Assembly: GCA_946478915.1 (NCBI GenBank)
Contig: CAMLER010000349.1
Coordinates: forward strand, 1 to 5,844
Origin: an uncultured Chryseolinea sp.
Lineage (GTDB): Bacteria; Bacteroidota; Bacteroidia; Cytophagales; Cyclobacteriaceae
DNA: 5,844 nt
Direction: 5' to 3'
The first letter of the stretch is position 1. Each line of letters starts with the position of its first letter. Shown piece after piece: positions 1 through 5,172 of the stretch. The notes beneath the pieces were generated by a model. The model had not been told where the DNA came from. It saw nothing but the letters and a program-made list of their open reading frames with translations, and did no database searches. The translations under genes were made by a program, and so were the position numbers.

Positions 1-410
1 CTTCCTTCCTCAATTATCATGTAATCGCCAATAACTACTTCTTCTTTTGGGATGGTCGAAATTTTGCGATCACGGATAACACGGCATAATGGTTGAGTCA
101 ACGAGCGAAGATTGTCGAGCGCTTTTTTGCTTCTCGATTCCTGGAAGAGCGAGATTCCGGTGACGATGATGATCGCCGCGATCATAAAAAATCCGTCACC
201 CGTATTACCAGTTATAAAATATACTATTGATGCAACGATAAGTAGAATCAGCATGGGCTCCTTCACCAGATCAATAAGAATGTCCAGGATGGGATTCTTG
301 TTGCTTATGATCTCATTGCGACCGTGCTCAATTCTTGAGGCCATCACTTCGCTTGCGGTAAGGCCAGTGATTCCGGAGTCCTCGACGATCAAGTCTGCCT
401 GTGTTTTCAA
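1..410 (-). CDS. Cation-translocating P-type ATPase, N-terminal fragment (3' end beyond left edge)
   Basis: The reverse strand encodes about 136 residues of the start of a P-type ATPase, probably the type II (Ca2+-ATPase-like) group, which pumps cations across the inner membrane using ATP. Visible in order are the cation-ATPase N-terminal motif GLTASEV...HGRNEI (about residues 16-34), a first hydrophobic hairpin (about 52-66 and 74-90, with EPMLILLIVASIVYF), the FQESRSKKALDNL segment leading into the actuator domain, and the start of the A domain (EEVVIGDYMIIEEG, 123-136). The phosphorylation motif DKTGT lies beyond the window. The start is unusual: an in-frame TAA sits at 423-425 and no ATG occurs before the family motif. 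I chose TTG at 408-410, which gives a normal-length N-terminus (L/M-KTQADLIVEDSGITGLT). The first in-frame ATG (Met23, base 344) would cut through the conserved motif. It is divergent from the oxidase operon. The family call is strong; the transported ion cannot be told. Confidence 0.87.
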   Translation of the reverse strand, partial: MKTQADLIVEDSGITGLTASEVMASRIEHGRNEIISNKNPILDILIDLVKEPMLILLIVASIVYFITGNTGDGFFMIAAIIIVTGISLFQESRSKKALDNLRSLTQPLCRVIRDRKISTIPKEEVVIGDYMIIEEG

Positions 411-643
411 ATTATGCGGTTGTTAGTATGAGAAAATTGATCTTATACATAGGGCCGTAAGATTAACCACATATGAGGCGTGAACATCAATTGAAATGAG
501 GAGGGCCATGAGATAGGTTTATTAGTATAAAGTAAAAGAATTTATCGAAGGGAATTTGACGACCACGCGTACTATTATTTGATCTAAGGTCTTTTTTGCT
601 TCATTTTTTTACTTTAAAAGGTTGTTGTAATTTTTTTGTATCC

Positions 644-685
644 TGGGGCGCAATTTTGTGATTCCCAAGCAACGTTGTGTTTGGG
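644..685 (+). other. Two overlapping, mutually exclusive hairpins
   Basis: Bases 644-667 can fold as TGGGG + CGCA, loop ATTT, TGTG, a two-base bulge, then TCCCA (with G-U pairs). Bases 664-685 can instead pair CCCAA with TTGGG. The two share CCCA (664-667), so only one can form at a time. The second is followed by GGGCC and a T-rich stretch (690-696). This resembles attenuator-like alternative pairing, but no promoter is known to lie upstream and the stems are short, so it may be chance. Confidence 0.2.
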
Positions 686-745
686 GGCCTTTTCTTAGAG
701 CGACTCCCATAAGTCATGAAAAGAAAATTCCAAATCAGACGAGGT

Positions 746-761
746 GACAATATTTTTTGTC
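746..761. promoter_or_regulatory. Inverted repeat GACAA-N6-TTGTC, possible operator
   Basis: Perfect 5-bp arms (746-750 and 757-761) flank a six-base AT-only spacer, a spacing typical of dimeric helix-turn-helix regulators. It does not match the FNR consensus TTGAT-N4-ATCAA or the CRP consensus TGTGA-N6-TCACA. It lies in the divergent region about 95 bp upstream of the candidate -7 box at 848-855. No regulator gene is in the window, so the assignment to any family is open. Confidence 0.25.
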
Positions 762-847
762 GAATATTAAACTAATCCTATTCTGATAGTTATTAAAGTG
801 ATGTGATATAAAAGACAAAAAACTCTTTTATTTTAAACTTCCTGCCG

Positions 848-855
848 TATCTTTG
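848..855 (+). promoter_or_regulatory. Candidate Bacteroidota-type -7 element (TATCTTTG)
   Basis: TATCTTTG matches the Bacteroidota housekeeping -7 consensus TAnnTTTG exactly and points toward the oxidase operon. No clear TTTG/TTG -33 element is present at the expected distance; the upstream sequence is T/A-rich instead. If it is used, transcription would start near 860, leaving about 170 nt before the small ORF and about 315 nt before ccoN. With a 6-base fixed match in an AT-rich region, a chance occurrence is quite possible. Confidence 0.35.
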
Positions 856-1017
856 TTCCAAGAAAAACCAGTTGATGCTTTCGAAAGTCTGCGATTAATA
901 ATGTGGTTTACGTCGCAAGAATGTCTAAGAGAAGCCCATGTTGGAATCAGGGATAATTCGAAAGCTATTGATACGCCTGAACTTTTATAGCCGGGATCTT
1001 GCGGGTCTCTGAGCCTG

Positions 1018-1024
1018 AGGGAGG
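1018..1024 (+). promoter_or_regulatory. Strong Shine-Dalgarno-like site AGGGAGG
   Basis: AGGGAGG ends six bases before the ATG at 1031. It is near-consensus for 16S rRNA pairing and stands out because the genes of the oxidase operon start behind A-rich, Shine-Dalgarno-poor sequence, as is usual in Bacteroidota. It is the main support for the short ORF that follows. Confidence 0.45.
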
Positions 1025-1030
1025 TATACG

Positions 1031-1138
1031 ATGAAAAGACGTGTCCGATACATTATGAAATTCAAGGCGATCAGGTCATATCTCAAAGTCATCATGGAGT
1101 CCGCCATGGAAAGGCTTAGGAATGATTATTTTTCTTAG
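1031..1138 (+). CDS. Possible small cationic protein, 35 aa, unknown function
   Basis: An ATG-to-TAG frame of 36 codons lies 36 bp upstream of the oxidase gene on the same strand. The peptide begins MKRRVRYIMKFKAIRSYLKV and ends ...MERLRNDYFS. It has ten Lys/Arg against three Asp/Glu, no cysteine, no proline and no glycine, so it could form a single basic amphipathic helix. There is no signal peptide or membrane segment. The supporting evidence is the near-consensus ribosome binding site at 1018-1024 and the position at the head of the operon. I do not recognise the protein. It could be an independent small protein, a leader peptide controlling the downstream operon, or a chance frame; 35 codons are too few to judge from codon use. 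Confidence 0.42.
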   Translation: MKRRVRYIMKFKAIRSYLKVIMESAMERLRNDYFS

Positions 1139-1174
1139 GCTGACTTAAAAAATTTGGTTAAATAAAGGATAAAA

Positions 1175-3325
1175 ATGTCTTTTATTAATTACATGATAAA
1201 AACAAACGTTAAAAACTTTCTTGCAGGTTTTTTTTTATTAACTGCCATTCCTTCACACGCACAAGTCGGAGATAGCGGCGTACATGCATATTCCTGGTTG
1301 CTTGTGATGCTTATTGTAATTTCTATTCTAATAACTGTATCCCTGTGGATGATGCTGAAAGCAAGAGCAGCGTTACGAAATAGCCAGGCAAAGATGAAGA
1401 AAACCAGCGGTTTTGATAATTATCTCGACGCCTTTACTGCCGCTGAAATTGAGAGGCTGTTGAAGGCACGGAGATCCGTAACACATCGATCTCAGATTAT
1501 GAAAAAGACCAGTTGCGTTATCATTGCAACATTTCTTTCAAGCTCATTAGCTGCGCAAGTTCCCGGACAAAGTCCTTCTTTGTGGACACAGCCTGGTATC
1601 ATTATCACTGTTGCGTTAGTATTGATACCACTTGTGGTTGGTGTGATTTTTCTCATCGCCAGGATCAACACGATCATTAATCGTCAGCATGAAAGAGAGA
1701 AGGAGCGGGAAGCACAACGATTAGCTGAGTATCTATTAAGCGCTGAGGAAAACGTCGAAACTTCCTTGCTAAAAAGGAAAACGGACTATGAAAATCCTTT
1801 CTCAACTCCTGTGCTTTTTAGAAACCTTGAAACACAGGATCCAGTTGGCATAATTCAAAGGGCGACCGCCGGCGCGAGCATCCAGTTTGTTGCTAAAAAA
1901 AAGAAAGCTGTTAGAAGACCCGATATTGATCCGCTGCTTTCCAAACTTATTTTATGGTATTTCGGTACCGCAATAATATGGTTGGTATTCGGAACATCCA
2001 TTGGAGAATATTTAGGGATAAAATTTGTTGCTCCTGATATTGATCATCAAAGCTGGCTAAGTTTCGGACGACTCAGGCCGGTGCACACGAATGTTGTTTT
2101 TTGGGGCTGGTCGTCACTCGGAATGCTGGGTCTTGGTTACTACGTGGTGTCCATTGTAGGTAATGCTCCAATTGTCAGTTTAAAGAAGGGCTGGGTTTCG
2201 CTGTGGCTCATAAATGCATCTGTTCTCATTGGAACACTCTGCCTGATGTCAGGCATTAACAACGGTGGTGGGGAATACCGGGAATACGTCTGGCCTGTCA
2301 TGGCACTGTTTGGAGCGGGGCTTTTCATTACACTAATTAATTTTATTCAGACTATTGCAAAACGTACTACACACGAAATCTATATTTCCAACTGGTACAT
2401 TGTTTCCGCGATAATGTTTGCTTTAGTGATTGTATTTATCGCGTACTGGCCATCGTGGCAAGATGGACTGGGCGAAACCATTGTGCAAGGCTACTATATG
2501 CATCAGGGTGTGGGCATGTGGTTCATGTTATTCAGCCTGGGTATTGTTTATTACTTTCTTCCGCAGCAACTGAACAAACCAATTTATTCTTACAGTCTGG
2601 GAATTTTAGCGTTTTGGACCCAGATCATATTTTACACTGTTATTGGTACGCATCACTTTGTTTTCAGCTCCATTCCCTGGTCGTTGCAGACGGTCGCGAT
2701 TGTCGGAAGTGTTGGAATGGTTATTCCTGTTATCGCTGGTACCACCAATTTTCTAATGACGTTCAAGGGGGATTTTGATAAGATCGCCACCAGTTATACG
2801 CTGCCTTTTTATCTGGTTGGAATTGTATTTTATTTCACGGGCTCTTTTCAAGGTACTGCCGAGGCGTTCAGATACACAAACCTGCTTTGGCATTTCACTG
2901 ATTTCACGGTCGCTCATTCCCACATAACCATGTACGGAATCATCGCATTCCTCCTTTGGGGAAGCATATATGCCCTCGTTCCGCGGCTGACAGGAAAGGA
3001 ACCTTCGCACATCTTGGTAGGAGCACACTTCTGGATAGCATTTATTGGATTGCTGTTGTATTCTGTTCCACTGATGATAGGAGGAACGTTGAGAGGTCTG
3101 ACATGGATGGACGGAAAACCTTTTATGGATAGTGTAACGATGATGGCGCCATACTGGCTGTGGCGCGCGATCGGCGGCACCATGATGTGGCTGTCACACC
3201 TTCTGTTTGCCTACAACTTTTATGATATGGTACGACAGTCGGATAAGGTGGAAATTAAGAATCGGGCAATGAAAAAGATCGAAACAAAAAACAAGTTTGC
3301 AGAGCAGACGATGCTTGTCAAGTAG
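1175..3325 (+). CDS. ccoN: cbb3-type (C-family) cytochrome c oxidase catalytic subunit CcoN with a double N-terminal membrane extension
   Basis: Integral-membrane catalytic subunit that reduces O2 to water at a haem b3-CuB centre in the inner membrane. The 716 residues divide into an N-terminal extension (1 to about 245) and a canonical CcoN core (about 250-690) with roughly a dozen hydrophobic helices. Visible ligands, by alignment from memory to known CcoN, are haem b His304 (GRLRPVHTN) and His583, haem b3 His581 (VAHSH), CuB His443 (YYMHQ), His493 and His494 (GTHH), and the cross-linking Tyr487 six residues before His493. The calcium-site pair is Glu367/Glu370 (GEYRE). The tyrosine argues for an oxygen reductase rather than a NO reductase. 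Oddities: Gln559 where CcoN normally has Glu, and two signal-peptide-plus-helix modules (1-108, 109-208) before the core. The start at 1175 follows A-rich sequence; Met109 (base 1499) is a possible internal start giving 608 residues. The next gene starts one base after the stop. Confidence 0.93.
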   Translation: MSFINYMIKTNVKNFLAGFFLLTAIPSHAQVGDSGVHAYSWLLVMLIVISILITVSLWMMLKARAALRNSQAKMKKTSGFDNYLDAFTAAEIERLLKARRSVTHRSQIMKKTSCVIIATFLSSSLAAQVPGQSPSLWTQPGIIITVALVLIPLVVGVIFLIARINTIINRQHEREKEREAQRLAEYLLSAEENVETSLLKRKTDYENPFSTPVLFRNLETQDPVGIIQRATAGASIQFVAKKKKAVRRPDIDPLLSKLILWYFGTAIIWLVFGTSIGEYLGIKFVAPDIDHQSWLSFGRLRPVHTNVVFWGWSSLGMLGLGYYVVSIVGNAPIVSLKKGWVSLWLINASVLIGTLCLMSGINNGGGEYREYVWPVMALFGAGLFITLINFIQTIAKRTTHEIYISNWYIVSAIMFALVIVFIAYWPSWQDGLGETIVQGYYMHQGVGMWFMLFSLGIVYYFLPQQLNKPIYSYSLGILAFWTQIIFYTVIGTHHFVFSSIPWSLQTVAIVGSVGMVIPVIAGTTNFLMTFKGDFDKIATSYTLPFYLVGIVFYFTGSFQGTAEAFRYTNLLWHFTDFTVAHSHITMYGIIAFLLWGSIYALVPRLTGKEPSHILVGAHFWIAFIGLLLYSVPLMIGGTLRGLTWMDGKPFMDSVTMMAPYWLWRAIGGTMMWLSHLLFAYNFYDMVRQSDKVEIKNRAMKKIETKNKFAEQTMLVK

Positions 3326-3326
3326 T

Positions 3327-4340
3327 ATGGAAATATTCAACGATCATAAGAAATTATTTGGTGGGGCACTGTTGCTTTTTGTGCTGCTATCGTTTTTTGT
3401 AGCTGTTCTTCCGGCTTTGAACAATCAAAATAATAATGCGCCGCTGCCCGGGAGTGAGTCTCTTACTGGTGATGCACTGGCTGGAAAGCATATTTTTATT
3501 GCTAATGGATGCGTTGCGTGTCACTCTCAGCAGGTCAGAAATATTGACATGGATAAAAGTTGGGGAGCGAGGCCGGGGATTGCGGCGGATTATGCAAATA
3601 ATACAAGGATGAACTGGTGGATGAACACTGCCACATTGATGGGAACGGAACGGACCGGTCCGGACCTCACCAATATTGGCAATCGTTTGCCCAGTGCAGA
3701 TTGGCACCTGCTTCATTTATATAATCCTCGCGCCGTCGTGGAGAAATCCATTATGCCCGCATATCCATGGATGTTTGAATGGAAGGAGCATCCTGCGGAA
3801 GACGATAAATTAGTAAACGTTTCGCAAGCGTTTGCAAACGGAAAAAGTAAAAAGCTCGTTGCCCGTAAGGAGGCATTGCAACTGGTAGCCTACCTGCAAT
3901 CGCTAAAACAATCACCATTGCCGGATGGTGTTGCGTCGCCTGATTTTCTTTATAAGAACAGCACGGTTCCAAAGGAGGCAAAAGGTGATAATCTCACGGT
4001 AGGGGTAGACGGAGCGCAACTTTATGCAAGTAATTGTCAGGCGTGTCATCAGGCAAACGGCGAAGGTTTGAAGGGCGCATTTCCACCTTTAAAAGGAAGT
4101 CCAGTTGTTCTGGATGATAATCCTGAAATTCTGATAGAGATTATCATGAAAGGCTACAATGGTCGCGAAGAATATGGCGAGATGCCAGCCGTAGGAAAGA
4201 ACAATGGATTAAATCCCGGGGAAATTGCCGCTATAATCAATCATGAACGAACGAGTTGGGGTAATGACGCCCGCCCTATTGATGTGGAAGAGGTTGAGCG
4301 GATCATCAGTTTCCTTGAAAAATCAAACGCGGCGCTATGA
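3327..4340 (+). CDS. ccoO: CcoO-like cytochrome c fused to a second class I cytochrome c domain (dihaem electron-entry subunit)
   Basis: Membrane-anchored periplasmic dihaem cytochrome that should feed electrons to CcoN. It has 337 residues: an N-terminal anchor helix (about 10-30), a CcoO domain with haem site C62-VAC-H66 followed by HSQQVR, the conserved RTGPDL (109-114) and NPR (133-135) signatures, and the axial Met143 in SIMPAYPW. A linker rich in Lys/Gln (about 160-220) leads to a second cytochrome c domain with C237-QAC-H241, NGEG, FPPLKGS and axial Met286 in GEMPAVG. Ordinary CcoO is monohaem and about 200-240 residues, so this is a CcoO-cytochrome c fusion that may replace part of CcoP. 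I chose ATG 3327, which follows the CcoN stop after one base; an upstream ATG at 3297 would add ten residues read out of the ccoN coding sequence and lacks the anchor-like pattern. The last four bases overlap the next gene (ATGA). Family call is strong; calling it CcoO rather than CcoO/P is a convention. Confidence 0.92.
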   Translation: MEIFNDHKKLFGGALLLFVLLSFFVAVLPALNNQNNNAPLPGSESLTGDALAGKHIFIANGCVACHSQQVRNIDMDKSWGARPGIAADYANNTRMNWWMNTATLMGTERTGPDLTNIGNRLPSADWHLLHLYNPRAVVEKSIMPAYPWMFEWKEHPAEDDKLVNVSQAFANGKSKKLVARKEALQLVAYLQSLKQSPLPDGVASPDFLYKNSTVPKEAKGDNLTVGVDGAQLYASNCQACHQANGEGLKGAFPPLKGSPVVLDDNPEILIEIIMKGYNGREEYGEMPAVGKNNGLNPGEIAAIINHERTSWGNDARPIDVEEVERIISFLEKSNAAL

Positions 4341-4606
4341 AGGCCTTAATAAAAACTCTGGCGATAGTTGTCGTATTGGTTGCGAATACTCCAGTCCTGG
4401 CTTGCGAGGTCTGTAAAAAACAACAACCAAAGGTGTTGAGAGGAATTACCCACGGTGCGGGTCCTCAAAGCGGGTGGGATTATGTTGTGGTTTGGTGTAT
4501 GGTCATCATCGCAGCGGTGTCCCTTTTCTACAGCATCAAATGGATCTTACGTCCCGGTGAAGGAGATAGTAAACATATTAAGCGGAGCATTTTGAATTTA
4601 GAATGA
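4337..4606 (+). CDS. Small CxxC membrane protein of the oxidase cluster, unknown function
   Basis: 89 residues: an N-terminal signal sequence (about 1-22, ending PVLA), then CEVCKKQQPK with a CxxC pair at Cys23 and Cys26, a conserved-looking RGITHGAGPQSGWDY stretch, one transmembrane helix (about 48-70) and a basic cytoplasmic tail (GDSKHIKRSILNLE). The predicted topology puts the CxxC on the periplasmic side. Cys23 directly follows Ala22, so lipid attachment is conceivable, although VLAC is a weak lipobox. The start codon overlaps the stop of the cytochrome gene (ATGA), indicating translational coupling. I recall similar small proteins next to cytochrome oxidase genes in Bacteroidota, but know no experimental function. 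By context it could be an assembly or metal-handling factor, or a small structural subunit comparable in size to CcoQ/CcoH; CcoQ itself has no CxxC. The role is inference; that it is a real gene is well supported. Confidence 0.82.
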   Translation: MKALIKTLAIVVVLVANTPVLACEVCKKQQPKVLRGITHGAGPQSGWDYVVVWCMVIIAAVSLFYSIKWILRPGEGDSKHIKRSILNLE

Positions 4607-5010
4607 TCATGAATCAAAAAAGCAAGGTGTTTGTATTTATTGACGATGCCACGAATCCGATAGGGCAGTTTGATGCACCCATCAGGTTTGAACTGGACAC
4701 GCGCAAGCTTGTGGATGGAGACCATACGCTTAAGGTCGTAGGCAGAGATCCTTCAGGCAAAGAAGGAATTCGCATCATACCCTTTACTGTTCGCAACGGT
4801 CCGGCTATTGCAGTGGAGGGGTTGAAGAAAGACGACGTTGTCGATGGGTTGGTGCCGGTAATGATAAGTGCCTATGGTAAAGGTGACCAGAAGTTGTTTC
4901 TGATCGACGGAAGCGAAACACCCCGAAGCATTCCTTCATGGTTGTGGGCCATGGTTATTTTATTTGTTGGATGGGCAGCTTATTATGCAATTGCAAACTT
5001 CAGTGTTTGA
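4603..5010 (+). CDS. Ig-like domain protein with C-terminal membrane anchor, oxidase-cluster companion
   Basis: 135 residues whose ATG overlaps the preceding stop by four bases (ATGA); Met3 at 4609 is an alternative start. Residues about 8-65 look like a bacterial Ig-like beta-sandwich: PIGQFDAPIRFELDTRKLVDG, then DGDHTLKVVGRDPSGKEG and IIPFTV. A second beta-rich stretch (about 66-103) follows, then SIPSWLW and one transmembrane helix (about 112-130), ending only five residues later. No signal peptide is visible and an in-frame stop at 4579-4581 excludes a longer N-terminus, so how the beta domain is placed relative to the membrane is unclear. I recall Bacteroidota relatives annotated as 'cytochrome C' that continue after the helix into a haem domain; this one has no CxxCH and stops at TGA 5008-5010. 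By context it is an accessory or scaffold protein of the oxidase. Real gene, function unknown. Confidence 0.8.
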   Translation: MIMNQKSKVFVFIDDATNPIGQFDAPIRFELDTRKLVDGDHTLKVVGRDPSGKEGIRIIPFTVRNGPAIAVEGLKKDDVVDGLVPVMISAYGKGDQKLFLIDGSETPRSIPSWLWAMVILFVGWAAYYAIANFSV

Positions 5011-5028
5011 ATAGCGGGATATTTTTAC

Positions 5029-5052
5029 CGCAAGGACGCAATGGCGCTAAGG
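5029..5052. repeat. Three imperfect 8-bp tandem units (CGCAAGGA / CGCAATGG / CGCTAAGG)
   Basis: Immediately after the operon the sequence reads as three adjacent 8-base units sharing the pattern CGCWAnGR. Very similar intergenic strings of the ACGCAAGG/CGCTAAGG kind are dispersed through many bacterial genomes, so this may be one copy of a dispersed intergenic repeat. It lies between convergent genes. A 4-bp pairing GCGG (5014-5017) with CCGC (5028-5031) precedes it but is too weak to call a terminator. Confidence 0.45.
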
Positions 5053-5172
5053 CTGTGGTGAGGGAAATCCCAATTAAGGCAAGACTTCGTCACATGTTCA
5101 TCGAGTCTGAACGCTGCGACAGGCGGAAAAGATAGATGCATGCGGCTTGCCATTTTAGGCTCTAATCCATCC

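Larger units (their letters stand above)
411..1030. other. Long AT-rich divergent intergenic region without a convincing gene
   Basis: About 600 bases separate the ATPase start from the next plausible plus-strand start. I found no open frame of useful length on either strand, no tRNA-like or rRNA-like sequence and no CRISPR-type repeats. It is visibly AT-rich with several T-runs (around 592-610 and 629-638) and a small G-rich island (644-689). It must contain the promoters for the divergent ATPase and for the plus-strand operon. The individual candidate elements I could see are listed separately. Confidence 0.7.

Noticed and set aside
112..426. Plus-strand open frame of about 104 residues at the left edge
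   Set aside because: It lies antisense to the ATPase, whose minus-strand translation matches a well-known family with several motifs; the plus-strand frame resembles nothing.
430..450. ATG at 448-450 (minus) that could start the ATPase through a frameshift
   Set aside because: It opens only MYKINFLILTTA before a stop, is in another frame, and its hydrophobic sequence does not look like an ATPase N-terminus; TTG at 408-410 is simpler.
581..597. GATC-TAA-GGTC followed by six T, as a terminator
   Set aside because: The stem is only four pairs including a wobble with a three-base loop, and no plus-strand gene ends nearby.
771..800. CTAT-TCTG-ATAG dyad as an operator
   Set aside because: Only four-base arms in an AT-rich context and the flanks do not extend the symmetry; expected by chance.
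2753..3183. Two overlapping minus-strand frames inside ccoN
   Set aside because: They overlap the conserved oxidase core on the opposite strand and each other, and show no recognisable protein features.
1175..3325. Nitric oxide reductase instead of oxygen reductase
   Set aside because: Tyr487 lies exactly six residues before the CuB histidine pair, as in cbb3 oxidases, and the neighbouring gene has CcoO signatures; NO reductases lack this tyrosine.
3297..3326. Upstream ATG for the dihaem cytochrome adding ten residues
   Set aside because: It lies wholly inside the end of ccoN in another frame; ATG 3327, one base after the ccoN stop, gives a normal anchor-type N-terminus.
5014..5031. GCGG...CCGC as the operon terminator
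   Set aside because: Four base pairs around a ten-base loop with no following T-run is not a credible intrinsic terminator.
4938..5135. Plus-strand 65-residue frame spanning the end of the Ig-like gene
   Set aside because: It is mostly the out-of-frame reading of the membrane helix and the 8-bp repeat; no plausible start signal or family resemblance.
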